A DNA stretch of 64,000 nucleotides, from positions 42,914,714 to 42,978,713 of the forward strand of contig CM049320.1 of NCBI GenBank assembly GCA_026874595.1. The letters are read 5' to 3'. Source of the DNA: Sipunculus nudus (taxonomy: Eukaryota; Annelida; Sipuncula; Golfingiida; Sipunculidae). The translations under genes were made by a program, and so were the position numbers. A model generated the notes under the pieces. That model saw nothing but the letters and a program-made list of their open reading frames with translations. It did not search any database and had not been told where the DNA came from. Every line of letters starts with the position of its first letter. Positions within the stretch are counted from its first letter, which is position 1. Shown here one piece after another: positions 22,686 to 34,403 of the stretch.

Positions 22686-25494
22686 TGATACACTCCTGAG
22701 ATATGGCCTATAATCCCTAAGATGCACAGGTGGACACAGCATACAAAAGGAGTGAAGGTGGCGCCACCAATATTTGTTAGATAGGTGATCAGGTGTGACC
22801 CAATAATTATGCCATGTTTCAGAAAGATCAGTCAAAGTGGAAACATGGTATCTGGAAAACTGTTTTGGCAGATACAATAATGTGCCCATGCCTGTTCTTC
22901 TGGCTGATTGAATATTGCCTCCTAATATTCATCATAGAACTCTAAAGAACAAAACAAATAGGAATAATTATAAACTTTTAGCAGAAATGTTTGCATCAAT
23001 ATAGTTAATAAGAGGTCAATTAGCTGCAAGTAAACAGCTGTTGCAATCATTTATTATACCCTGTGACTATGTGCAGTTCTGATTAAGACTGTTATACTTG
23101 GTATGCAAACACTACCAGGTATTGATTGATGCCACACTGAGTGGTAAACATTAATAGTCAGTCACACTATCCAGCACTTTATAATTAACAACCACACGTA
23201 TACACACATAAAGCTCCTACTCAGCTCACAAATGAAGTACCTGGTATATTCAACACCTGCAGGACAATCATACACATGGCGTGTCCATCCAGTAGAAAAT
23301 GTGTGCATCTCTATTATACTCTATTATTTAAATGTCTTATCTGTATTATTAAATGCCTAATCTTCAGCCACCAGTAGAAAGATTTAATATTGAAGGCTAA
23401 AGCAGTTGTTATCCTATGCAACAATCACCAAAACATTGAGGTAACCACCTATATAGTATACGTTCATGTAATATACAGCCTATCTGAAACCAGGCAATCA
23501 TCAATATATGCATATATAAGCTACAATACCTACTGCCTGTGACTGAAATTATCACTTGAGAAAATCAAGGAATTCTTATGATAGATAACTATAATACATG
23601 CATACACAGCTGATTCTACCCCAGGTAAAATAAAAACTGACTACGCCTTTAACATCCAAGTAAGAATGGGCAATGCTGACTTCTAGTGGACTAAAAGAGT
23701 ATGTTACACAATTACTGTGCTGAGCATATATTTCCTTAGTGCTACAAGTACCTGCTCGCCTCCGGTCCGGAACAGCCGTGTAGCAGCTAATATTTCCTAC
23801 CCCAATGAAGCAGGGTCAGTAGTCAGCAGATGGTTAGTATATATATGCTGACTTTTCTGTCCTGCATTGGATCTTTAGTGAACCAGGGTGACTGTTAAGT
23901 ATGCTTGTAAGAGAAATAATTCCTATATTTTAACAAAATTAAAATTATTACCTATGTCTGGTTAGTATTTCTTGAAGAGATGTTATATCACACAGCACCT
24001 TAGATGTTTCAGGACTGGCTGGATTCATTGACCTCACAATTTGCATTTCCTTAGATCCCTGACAGCTTGATCTGGCACACAAGACTGGTGGTACCATCTG
24101 CAATGATTTCCCCATTTTGATGGAGTTTAAACACCCAACCAGTAGTACCTAACAACAATGTAAGCTGTTTAACTCCAAAACTATTAGATGAATTTATGTC
24201 AAATTATGCATAAATCTGTTCAGGAACAGCTGTCTTAAAAGTTAAAATCTTTTCTTAAGAAAATTAACCTCACATGTGGCCTTGCTGTGTTAATGTCCAT
24301 AGCTGCTACAGATAACAACAAGCTGCCCATTCCACTGTCTGTGGCGGGTGAGCCTTGGTTATGATGGTTATAACTCTGATTCTTCAGCAAATGTTAGCCA
24401 CAAATTTTTTTTGTTGAATGAACTAAACTGTCAAACATAAGAATAATACATGACAAATGGAACTGGTAACAGCTGGTATTTTTATGGAAGCTGAACCAAC
24501 CAGTGTTTTCATGTGGGCCACGAAAAGAATGTCATTGACTGTTTCGATGATTTATCAGTGGATGTATATGCTGGTCTGAGCTCATATGCAATTGAAAACA
24601 CAATGTCTGGATGAACATGCTGGTCTGAGCTAAAATTCATCAGAAAAAAACAACGTCTGCTGTGCCTGTTCGACTCTTTAAAATAGAATCAAAGATGAAA
24701 AAAGTTAATATGAAAGTAAAGAACTCAGTGCTTGTTCAATGTCAAATATTCCTAATCCAGAAGTCAGGCCCCAGTAACATATGACTGCTTTTATAAAATG
24801 TTAGAGGCTTCAGTATATATAACTGAAAAGATGTCATTAAAGATTGGTGCTTAAATTTAGTCATGGTCTGATGGAATTAATGTTGTAAAATAAATATTTT
24901 AAATTTATAATTAATTACAAGGTGTCTGAAAAGTAATAGGCCTGCTGTCACAAACAATTTGTTTCAGTGCCAAACAACAAACTACATGATTTCCTTTCCA
25001 GTGGTAGAAAAGGATGGAAAAGTGGAAAAGACTAAAGGCAGATTACTTTGAAGTGTTTGGTTGTTTGGTATTGAAATGACTTGTTTGTGACACCAATCTG
25101 GTTACTTTTTCAGACATACCTGGTGGATGGTTGATCATGTGATCCATGATGTAATCAGGTCTGTATCAAAAGAGCAAAACATGAAACAACCTTCATATCT
25201 TGTTTAGAATTTTTTTACAGTGGGCCATTTTGCCTGTAAAATTGAGTTCTGTACACATACAGATATGTCTTTATCTAACAAGTTGTCATTTAGTATTATT
25301 ATAATTATTGCACAATTAAAATTGGTGAAATTCCAAGATTACAATTCAGACTTCCTGTCTACTGCTGCCACCTGGTACCTACAATTCAGAAAGATCTGGT
25401 TCTTTCTTATTCCAGTGGGAGTATGCATTGTGACACCCTGCATGTATAAGTGCACAAATAATTTATTTAGAGGTCTTTATTTATATCTATTTTA
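22686..25494. other. Upstream region of the transporter gene, no coding exon seen
   Basis: Contains a GGTGGCGCCACC box (22,758), a second copy of a dispersed repeat (23505-23670), and an ACTGGTGGTACCATCTGCAA fragment (24,087) related to the GGCGCC repeat family. About 24,990-25,090 looks like a hairpin-forming element: AGTGCCAAACAACAAACTAC and its imperfect inverse GTTTGGTTGTTTGGTATTG. A non-coding 5' exon of the transporter is expected here but could not be placed. Confidence 0.4.
23505..23670. repeat. Dispersed repeat, copy 2
   Basis: Alignable to 17935-18105 through GACTGAAATTATCACTTGAG, AAAATCAAGGAATTC and CACACAGCTGATTCTACCCC, then ACGCCTTTAA. Confidence 0.75.
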
Positions 25495-25498
25495 GGGA

Positions 25499-25648
25499 AT
25501 GAATGGAATAACTTCCATGCCTGAAGAAAAGTACCTGTACAATAAACTATCCAAAACCAGCCAGAATGGGAAAAGGCTCCTCAGTCATAGGCTCATTCTT
25601 CCAAAGAATAACTCGCAAGAAGGCTTTGGAGAGATCTGGAAATCTTGA
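25499..25648 (+). promoter_or_regulatory. Upstream ORF overlapping the transporter start codon
   Basis: A likely splice acceptor (TATTTTAG, ending at 25495) is followed three bases later by an ATG. It opens a 49-codon ORF in a different frame, passing over the main ATG at 25566 and stopping at TGA 25646-25648. A second upstream ATG (25503) is in the main frame but stops after two codons (TAA 25509-25511), which fixes 25566 as the first usable in-frame start. The main ATG has a strong context (A at -3, G at +4). Whether the uORF is in the mature mRNA depends on the unplaced 5' exon. Confidence 0.45.
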
Positions 25649-25761
25649 GACCGCACTTCATCGTTGCTATGGCACAGTTGATCTGACGCTACTTGGGATT
25701 GGTTCCATGGTTGGCTCCGGCATATACGTGGTTGTTGGCACAGCCACACGTGATCAGGCTG
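25566..25761 (+). CDS. SLC7A4-like: SLC7A4-like cationic amino acid transporter family protein, coding exon 1
   Basis: Encodes residues 1-65 and the first base of Gly66. The N-terminal cytosolic stretch (MGKGSSVIGSFFQRITRKK) leads into LTLLGIGSMVGSGIYVVVGT, the first transmembrane helix of APC/SLC7 transporters. Its GSG break at residues 50-52 forms part of the amino-acid-binding site in known APC structures. The start is supported by an in-frame stop upstream and a good Kozak context. The exon ends at a donor GTAGGA after GCT-G, phase 1, and joins exon 2 to read ATRDQAGPGIVLSFL, matching the conserved REVAGPGIVLSF region of CAT proteins. The product should be a plasma- or endo-membrane carrier. 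SLC7A4 relatives are poorly characterised for transport, so the substrate is not inferred. Confidence 0.9.
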
Positions 25762-26448
25762 GTAGGAATCAAGTGTTTTTATTTGTGGTGAATTTTTGTT
25801 TTTGTGTAATTAGATAAGTGCATATATTGTGTGTGTTTAAGCAATTCCCTGAATCCTGTTCTGGCATATGAAAATCCCTTAAAGGGAAGTGCCACTATTA
25901 TTTCTGGAATTGATAATCAGCTGAAACTTTTATACTTTTTGCTTAAGGTTGATTCATGTTGGAAATCAAACTGATCAAGGGTTGTCACCATGCATTTTGG
26001 TAAGATATGTCCTTTAAACAAGACGGTGGTCAACTGGATTTTATGATGGAATGAAGAAAAATCAGTTAAAGAATATGATATGCTACAGAATTGCAATAAA
26101 GTGTAATTTGAAAACTTTTTTTAATAAAAGAAGTGAAAAAAATCATTTTTTTAAATGAAATAAAGAAATTTTATCATAAAAACAGAAAAATATATTGCCA
26201 AATCTCATATATTAAAAAAATTAAATGTCTGGCGGAAATGACCAGAATACATCACTCCTCTGCAGGAATAAAATAAAATTTACAAAAACTAGAATTGATT
26301 TCTTATTTTACTTTGACCTATGAATCACTTATACTGTATGATAAATTTTCACCCCTAAAAAATATGGGGTCACCACAGATCTAGGGCAGTCAACCACTAG
26401 TTTCTGTATTTCAGGAATATAGAACTTGCATAAAAATTATGCATATAT

Positions 26449-27222
26449 TGTTACAGAACCTAATATAAACAGATCACGTATGCGTGATGAACACAAATTT
26501 TGCAATGGAGATAAAAACAAATCAGATTCTGTAACACTAGGCAGTGTGAAATGTCTATGGGAATGAATAAAGAAGTCAGTGTTTTTTTGTTAACAAGTAA
26601 ATATAATTTATTCTTAAAACAACCCTGACAATACAATACACTAAATCAATACAATTATACAATTAAACGGCAGTACAGCAACAAATCAATACAATCACAT
26701 AGAAAATAATGTGCACAGTACCTGGATACCAACACCATCACAACATTAAGTCCTTTAAATGTAAACTCTTGGAGAATGACAGTCCAGTGTTAAGCTCTTG
26801 TAACATCCAGAAAGTAAACTGAAGTCCAAATGCATAAAATCCATGAAAATCTATTATTGCTTCATTCGTCGGATAAGGTCCTGACACACGCTTCTGCGTC
26901 CGCTGGAATCTGCTCTGCTGCTCTCTCTGCCTCCTGCTTAAACACAGCCCCTTATATACTCTTCACCCCGAACCGAGAATTTTCCACTTCTTGAAAAGTC
27001 TATAAGGACCCTACTCAAGAGTAAACACGCGTTTCAGGAATTCTCTAGAAAACATCGCCGTGCCTCTACACACCATGGTGTACACGTGATCCCGCCCCAA
27101 GCCAGCATGACAACGAGAGTTCAACCAGTACGGATTAAACATAGAATGTAATACGCGGCCAGACACGAGTGCCACAACAGGAGTTACGCCCGTGTCACAT
27201 AATAAAAAGAGAACCGGTAACA
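26449..27222 (-). mobile_element. Solo LTR (774 bp), LTR retrotransposon
   Basis: Bounded by TGTTAC...GTAACA (TG..CA ends) and flanked by a perfect 4-bp target duplication ATAT (26445-26448 and 27223-27226). In element orientation it contains a TATA box in GAAGAGTATATAAGGGG. It is alignable along its whole length with the + strand LTR at 51352-52173. No internal region is attached, so it is a solo LTR left by recombination. It lies in intron 1 of the transporter gene in antisense orientation. Confidence 0.92.
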
Positions 27223-27226
27223 ATAT

Positions 27227-28530
27227 CTATAAAAGAAGTTATCCTTAGCATGATGACATGAAATTCTGAGATAAGTGACTAAGCAGGAGTGGTATTGTAT
27301 ACAGAGTTGTGTGGAGGGCAATAAATTAAGCAGCAGTAGGCAATTAATTATCGATCTGCCACCTCCAATTATTTCCTATTTTTTCACTAAGTAAAGTGGT
27401 GATTGTATGATATAGTGCAACATTAATCTGTGGTCCTAACTAATACCTAAAACATAAAATTTAAATTCATTTGAAGATTATGGTTTTACCAGTTCAAATA
27501 AAAATTAAACACTTGACGGTAGCAGGAGTAAACATTAGGGCTATTTAATTCGAAACATGTTGAAAATTGGACCTCTGTGCCCCATACAATGCATGACGAT
27601 TTGGGTCCAGTTATCGTCTATGGTACGTTCATTATATAGCCTTTTATGAGACCATCCCGAAAACCGTAATAAATGCTTGAAAATCAGAATATTTTACGTT
27701 TTAAATCATGTACACAGTTATGTGATTGTCTAATCTAACGTTACCAGTAAATTGAGAAATATATAATTTGCAATTTCCCGGGAGACGTATGTCGGGAAAA
27801 TTGACCGTCTGTCGGACCATATGTTTTAGTGAGGTATCGGCTTGCTTTTCCAAATTTTAGTTCCCTTTCTGGTGTCTGTGGTTAGATAACTGTCCATTCT
27901 ATTATAATCAACTATAGAAAGTGTAAAATATGCATAAAATAAGTATGATACGGGTGTGGCCTGTGGGCCTGGGTTTTCTGACGGCCCCAAATAAAGGCAT
28001 TTTAACCATTATTAAGAGAAATAAATTACCACTAAAAATATGAATTATCAGCAAAATTTTTATTTCATAGGGAATTGATAAACCCAATCTTAATGATTAA
28101 CTCAGTATCAAGATCGATTCTATTATGTAAGGGTCTTTATTCATGTGTTTAAATAGGCCTTAGTTTCTCATTCTGGGCCCGGCTTTCAGTGTGTCCCAAT
28201 ACCGAGTGCACCAGTAGCTAGCTGGGCGTCCGCGCTGTGCAGTAGCAAGGGTGGCACTTCCCTTTAATGTGCTTTTCACCTGTAGCAGTGTACCTCCTGT
28301 TGTTGAGACTACACGGGAGATGGAAGGGGTTAAAATTAATCACCAACATAGGATAGTCCCTAAAATCTTTTTTCAGTTTCAGTGGCATACCTCCAGAAAA
28401 GGGAAATGAGTCAAATGGCATTTTGTGATATATGTGTGCCCTGATAGTCATCCCCCCCCCCCCCCCCAATATTCTCATCAACTCAGGGCAGAAAATAGTG
28501 AAAAAAAATAATCCATATCAAGATTTATAT
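27227..28530. other. Intron 1, no recognised element
   Basis: AT-rich intronic sequence; a C-homopolymer run at 28,452-28,468 marks a possible MITE remnant. No exon-like sequence was found. Confidence 0.4.
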
Positions 28531-29480
28531 ATTGTTTCCACCAAAACAGTTTTGTGGATACTATGTTTTCAGCAGGACACTGCCACTGCATAGATATTGG
28601 GTTGACCTCTGCCTGTTCCTGTCTGCAGAGCGTCCATTTGTGCATCTGTTTTCACACATAAACCCATATATCTTGGGACTTATTTCTTGGGACATACACA
28701 AAACTAGTGGCACCATCTACAACCATTTTTGCACAGCATCAATATGTTCATTTGCACATCATGGAAAGGTTTCTCATTTATATGACAGGTTGCCCTACCT
28801 ACTATCTCTTTTATACTGCAGACATCCATGCTAATATCTCAGGACTGGTTCGGCTTATCAGCCTGAATTTTTGCATGTTTATAGATCTTACATTGTTCTT
28901 TATAATACAAAAAACTGGTTGCCCCACATACAAAACTATTTTTACATGGGGTTCATTTGTTTTTCTGTCTAGGGTAAAAATCACTAATATCCCGGCAGTG
29001 GTTAGACTTATCAGCCTGAAATTTCGCATGTGTACATATCTTGGATAGATTTTTTGTTGAATTGGCAGGTGGCACCACCTATAAACATGTTTACTAGGCA
29101 GACACCCATGCTTATATCTCAGGACTGGTTTGACATCTCGGCCAAATATTTTGCATTTGTATAGATCTTACATAGTTCTACAGCTTTAAATACAAATTTG
29201 ATGGCCCAACCAACAACCATTTTTGCATGTAGTCCATCTGCTTCTCTGCCCAGGGTAAAAATCACTTATATCTCAGGATTGGTTTGACTTATCCATCTGA
29301 AATTTTGCATGTGTATACATCATGGACAGGTGGCTTCCATGCTTATATCTCAGGACTGGTTTGACATATCAGCCTAACCCTCCACCCCATTAATAATGCA
29401 ACACATCTCCCTCCATTTCCCCTTAGCACTTGATCCATGCCTCACTTCAACAATACCACTCTGATATCAGTGTTCTTTTC
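28531..29480. repeat. Degraded member of the CCGCCAAAAC / GGCGCC dispersed element family
   Basis: Begins TTCCACCAAAACAGTTTTGT, then GGATACTATGTTTTCAGC, cognate to the ends at 38,127 and 59,700. It repeats the family's internal phrases (ATATCTCAGGACTGGTTTGA, CTGAAATTTTGCATGTGTA, ACAAAACTAGTGGCACCATC) three or four times at intervals of about 150-300 bp. It ends near TCCATGCCTCACTTCA (29,440), like its relatives. The open frames in it are repeat by-products. Confidence 0.7.
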
Positions 29481-29649
29481 AACTAGCCATATTCTTATTG
29501 GTACTCAGTAACAAGTGTATGCCTGAGAATGACAAGTAAATGTGTGTGTGTGCACTGTTTGTGTGTATGTTTTTTTTTCAAGTTGATTAAAATTAAAACA
29601 CAATGCATCTGAAGAAACAGAAACAAGAGAAATTATAATCCTTTCACTG

Positions 29650-30108
29650 ACATAAACTTGTTCTGTGAATGTTTGTGATTTCAGGCCCTTGGGTAGCACT
29701 GTGATTTATATCTGTTCTGTAAAATTTTGTGATTTCAGGCCCTTTGGTAGCACTGTGATTTATATGTTCTGTGTACGTTTGTGATTTCAGGCCCTGGTAT
29801 AGCACTGTGATTTATATCTGTTTTGTATGTGTTGTGATTTCAGGCCCTGGCATAGCACTGTTATTTAAATCTGTTCTGTAAAATTTTGTGATTTCAGGCC
29901 CTTTGGTAGCATTGTGATTTATATGTTCAGTGTAGGCCTACATTTGTGATTTCATGCCCTTGGGTAGCACTGAGATCTGTTCTGTAAAATTTTGTGATTT
30001 CAGGCCCTTTGGTAGCACTGTGATTTATATGTTCTGAGTACGTTTGTGATTTCAGGCCCTGGTATAGCACTGTGATTTATATCTGTTTTGTATGTGTTGT
30101 GATTTCAG
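29650..30108 (+). repeat. Tandem array of the exon-2 splice acceptor (~53-bp unit, about 8 decoys plus the real site)
   Basis: The motif TTGTGATTTCAGGCCCT, i.e. the 3' end of intron 1 plus the first bases of exon 2, recurs with its AG at 29684, 29738, 29790, 29843, 29897, 30003, 30055 and finally 30108. A ninth copy near 29,955 is mutated to TTCATG. Spacing is 52-57 bp. The last copy is the true acceptor, as only it is followed by the transporter reading frame. After each decoy the exon-like sequence gives GPxxAL and then TGA (or TAA slightly later in the copy at 29843), so use of any decoy would truncate the protein. Confidence 0.85.
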
Positions 30109-30279
30109 GCCCTGGGATAGTACTTTCCTTTTTGGTAGCAGCAGGGGTGGTGGCTCTGGCAGCGGTGTGTTTTACAGAGTTTGCTACTCGCATCAGTAAG
30201 ACCGGCGGCACATATCTGTACACCTACTGCAGTCTTGGGGAGATCTGGGCGTTCCTGGTGGGCTGGGGTCTGCTCTGCA
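30109..30279 (+). CDS. SLC7A4-like: SLC7A4-like transporter, coding exon 2
   Basis: Encodes residues 66-122 and the first base of codon 123. It contains GPGIVLSFLVAAGVVALAAV (TM2) and CFTEFATRISKTGGTYLYTY, the conserved C(Y/F)xEFxxRxxxTGxxYxY block of SLC7A1-4/14, then the start of TM3, GEIWAFLVGWGLLC. The acceptor is the last of nine tandem copies. The donor is GTGAGT directly after TGC-A, phase 1. Compared with family members, about five residues (normally a xYxIG-like segment ahead of T/G-xxVA) are missing at the junction with exon 3, so a microexon in intron 2 may be unrecognised. Confidence 0.9.
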
Positions 30280-31329
30280 GTGAGTACCTCAAATTACATA
30301 AAATGTTCTGGACTAATCACAACATCATTGAAAAGTTGGCAATGAATGCAAAATATCTGCAACAAGTTACATACTGTACTCCTCAGAAAATTACTTGATT
30401 TCATTAACTGGAAATCAGTTTTAGTACCAGATAGTCTTGCAAAAATGGAAACACAGACTCCTCCTTCAAAATGATTCATTTACCATGATAAAGCCTGAAT
30501 GCTAGCTTACTAGCAGACAGTATCATATTTGCATACTAAGCAACTTTTCCTTTCCAGTTCACTGGATGTGACAGTTATTATTGTATAAATGGTTAACAAC
30601 TGTTGATTAAACTGACAGTACTTTGAACTCTTTGCCAATATAACACATTAACACTGTTGTTGATCATGTAAAGTAGTTCATGTAACAGTTTAAGCCACTC
30701 AAAGCAGTTGTCATTCTTTGTATCCCCAGTCAAAGTCAGGGATATTATGGTTTAAGCACAGTCCCACCACTGCTGTCCAACTGTTGGACAGATTTCTTTC
30801 ATATTATCCATATGCAAAGATATAAGGTTTATGGGATGAGGTATATTTAAATTGGGGTCATGACCTTTACCATGAGAGTGGTCTTGACCTTGAATATCTC
30901 CATATTTGGTGAAAATCACACCAAAATGTTGTTTCTGAATTGAATGTATCTGTCTGATAATCAAAATGAAAGATGTCAGATGATAAGTTGTTGAAAGAGT
31001 TTAAAAACCTGTGACCTTCACCTTCACCTGTCAAATCTGCCAATTTATAGAATCTTTGTTTACCCCATTACTTTTGAAGTACCCTATCTTTCTTCAAATG
31101 TGACACACAGATTGTTTCCTCCAAAATCTCTGACATGTTTAAAGTCTTGTGACCTTGACCATGTTTTCAAGGTCAAATATGTGGAAACAAAGGAATTTTG
31201 TTTACCCCTTAACTTTTGAAGTAAAGTATTTCTTTTCTTCAAATTTTATACATAAATTGTTTCATACAAGTTGTTGGATGTGTGGACATGATTCTGGTTT
31301 CCTTGGCCTTGTCAAGTGTTAATGTATGC

Positions 31330-33660
31330 TTCAGAAGAAGGGGGCCTATTTAAGAGGGGTTATGCCTTAATAATCTCTGGTGTGACTGGTCTGTCCCTGT
31401 GTACACAATGTACAAAATAATCTAATTCTTGTTCAAACTCTGTTGTAGTTTTATCAGTGTTATGTTGTGGTGCTCTACTTAAAGTCAGCAATGTATAGTT
31501 CTTCCCCTTTTCTTTAGGTGTATTCAATGTCATATTTCTCTAATCTACTGAGCATTCTCTGTATTTCCTGGAGGTGTATGCATCAGAGGTTTTCTAAATA
31601 TAGTTTCAAATGGTTTGTGATCATTTTCGATTTTGAGTTTTTTTTCATAAGTGTACTGATGAAACCTTACACAAGCAAAAACTACTGATAAACATTCTTT
31701 TTCTTACTGTGCATGGATTTGTTCTGTGTATGGGCTTATGAAGCATATAACATGGGTTGTCCTTGCTGTAACAACACAGTATCTAATCCTGGTGTGCTTG
31801 CATCACATGATATTGTTGCTTCATTTTCAAGATTATAATATTTCAAACAGTGTTTGCTTGTAACAACTTCTTTGATCTTTTTAAAAGCTGTTTCTTGTGC
31901 CAATTCCCACTAAAATTCTACATCTTGTTTGAGCATCAATTTAAGTGGTTGTGTCACATATTAAGCATTTGAAAAAAACCTGGATAACCAGTTAACCAAA
32001 CCTTCTAACCTGTGTATACCCTGTTTGTCTGTTGGTCTTTCCATTTTGACAATAGCTTTAACCTTGGATAGATCTGGTGACATCCCTCCTCCTGTGATAA
32101 TGTGCCCTAAATACTTTATGCTACCCTGTTTGATCAGACATTTCTCCACATTCAGTTTGATGTTTTCTATTTTGCATGTTTCTAGTACCCGTTGTTATAT
32201 CTGATCATTTTCCTGTTCTGTTCTGGCATATATCAGTATGTCATCCACATAGTTTACAGTGCCTGTTATTCATTTTAACAGTTGACTAACCTTTTTCTGA
32301 AACACTTCATGTGCACTAGAAATTCTGAGAGGCATTCTCCTAAACCTGTAATGCCCAAATGGTGTGTTAAAGGTTGTTCACCTTGAGCTTTTCTCTTAAG
32401 AGTTTTACTTACCAGTACCCTGATGAGCAATCTAATGTGGTGAAATACTTACAACCTGCTAGTCTAGCCTGAATATCTTCCATGGTTGGTCTAGTATAAT
32501 CTCTTTTTATTACCTTGTTCAGCTCTCTGGGGTCCTAACATATTCTGAGTGATATATCTGGCTTCTCAACTGTAACCAAACTGTTAACCCAATCTGAAAG
32601 CTCATCCACTGGTGTTATTATTTTGTTTTTGACCATCTTGTCTAAATAAGCTTTCAGTTTTGGTTTTATGCTTTCTGGAATTCTTCTCACTGGGTAAGCT
32701 ACTGGTTCTACATTCTCCTGTAAACTTAGGTCATATTCAACTTTTAGTTCTCCTAATCCTTTGAATATATCTTTGAGTAAATACATCTTCTTGTTTGTAA
32801 GAATCTCTTTGCATAGCGTGGATACTCTGAACCATATTAAGTTCTGTCAATGTTTTCAGTCCCAGGATAGGTATAGAATCAACCTCTACAATGAAGAATT
32901 TTACAGGATACAACCCTCCTCTGTACTCTAGATTTACTATCACTTTTTTACCCACAACTTGTTGGCTGCTGGTATCTCTGTTATATGCACTAATCCTCAC
33001 TTTACATTTGTTCAACTTATCTGGTATGTCTAGATCTTTATACACCTTGTTTGGTATTATGTTTATCTGAGACCCAGAATCCAATTTGAAATTTAGTTGC
33101 TGGTCAGCTTCACATATCTCTGTCTGCTCAATCCACTCATCGTCATCTTGTTCTACATCTGTACTACATTTGCTCAATGCATTTGTTGTCATACCTTCAT
33201 GTACATTGTGATTATCAGCATCAACATGAACTTTATCATTATCATTTAACTGTGAACAGCATCAACATGAACTTTATCATTGTTATCATGTATAACATCA
33301 TCATCACATGCATCAAACATATTATTCAAGTGCATATCAATGTGGTCATCTTTGTAAAACTAGAGTCTCTATAGAATAATTAAAGTCTCTCTCACCGGTC
33401 CTGGACTCAGTCTCTGATACCTGTTGTACCGGTATGTACTCTGTATATATGGTGCTTCTCTATGTGGCTTTCTCTTCTGTGTTTTGTGTTGTCTGACAGC
33501 ACCTTGTGAAATGGTTAGTCTTGTTTTACTTCTTGCATGTCTTGCAGTGTGCATGAAAGTTTTCTGGTGCATGTTGTGAGCCACATCTGGTACATCTAGA
33601 TATAGGTCCTTCTGCTACAGGTGCCACATTTCTACTGTGTCTACGAAATCATGGACAGAT
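31330..33660 (-). pseudogene. Ty3/gypsy retrotransposon fragment (gag zinc finger-PR-RT-RH) in intron 2
   Basis: Read on the minus strand: a Cys/His knuckle CTRCGSQHAPENFHAHCKTC at about 33,595-33,535; protease with FKLDSGSQINIIPNKVYKDL in the frame 33192-32737; RT entry with YPVRRIPESIKPKLKAYLDK and KNKIITPVDELSDWVNSL (32786-32535) followed by a frame-broken DPRELNK; a later RT part with IKYLGHIITGGGMSPD and INRLEGLVNWLSRFF-like sequence (32149-31961); and RNase H remnants with CDAST and GQPMLYAS at about 31,800-31,730. Stops and frameshifts show it is dead. It is of a different subfamily from the 8.6-13.4 kb relic. Integrase and LTRs were not found. Confidence 0.82.
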
Positions 33661-34403
33661 TGACTCGTCACGTGGGAGCCAGTCATGTGTATTATTTCGG
33701 CCACTTGTTCTCTGGATGCTTCACAATATTCCTGTGGGCACAGCAGTAACACTTGATACCCTTTTTATACTGGACTACTTTGTTTATTCTTTTACAATAT
33801 CAGTTCACTGTCTAGACCAATGACCTTGACCTTAGCCTTATAAGCCATGAACAATATAAACAATAAGATAGTTCAATTATGTAACAACTGTGGATTTTTT
33901 TTGTGAGCTATGTGAAACAACACGATTTGAAAACCCTATAAGTCAGATTGACACAAGTCATAGCAGTTTGACAGAGAAACTTCTAACTTTGCATCCAGGG
34001 AGTTCCTGGTAAAATCTTCTTGGTAACTTTAAAAAAGGTGACTGTGACCTATTTTTCTAAAGATTATCAGCAAAAAAACATGATTTTGAACACTCTGGAA
34101 GTGACTCTACCCATTGTTCAAGGTTCCTCAACAAATAGTTTTCATTTGATCATAACATCAATAGTTGATTGAATTTCTAAGTGTCAGAGATTAACTGAGC
34201 ATCATGACCCCTAGGTCACTTGTTTATAACACTGGAAATAACATCTGCAATATATCTGTTGTTTCTTTTGTTTACTTTTCCATGAGTACATCAAGTGTTT
34301 GCTTTAGAGACATGTCTGTAATGTAGACATTCAGAGAGCTTCCTTTGTGTACCTATATTAAATCAATGCAAGAATAAACATTGGGATGCTTCTTTCATTT
34401 CAG

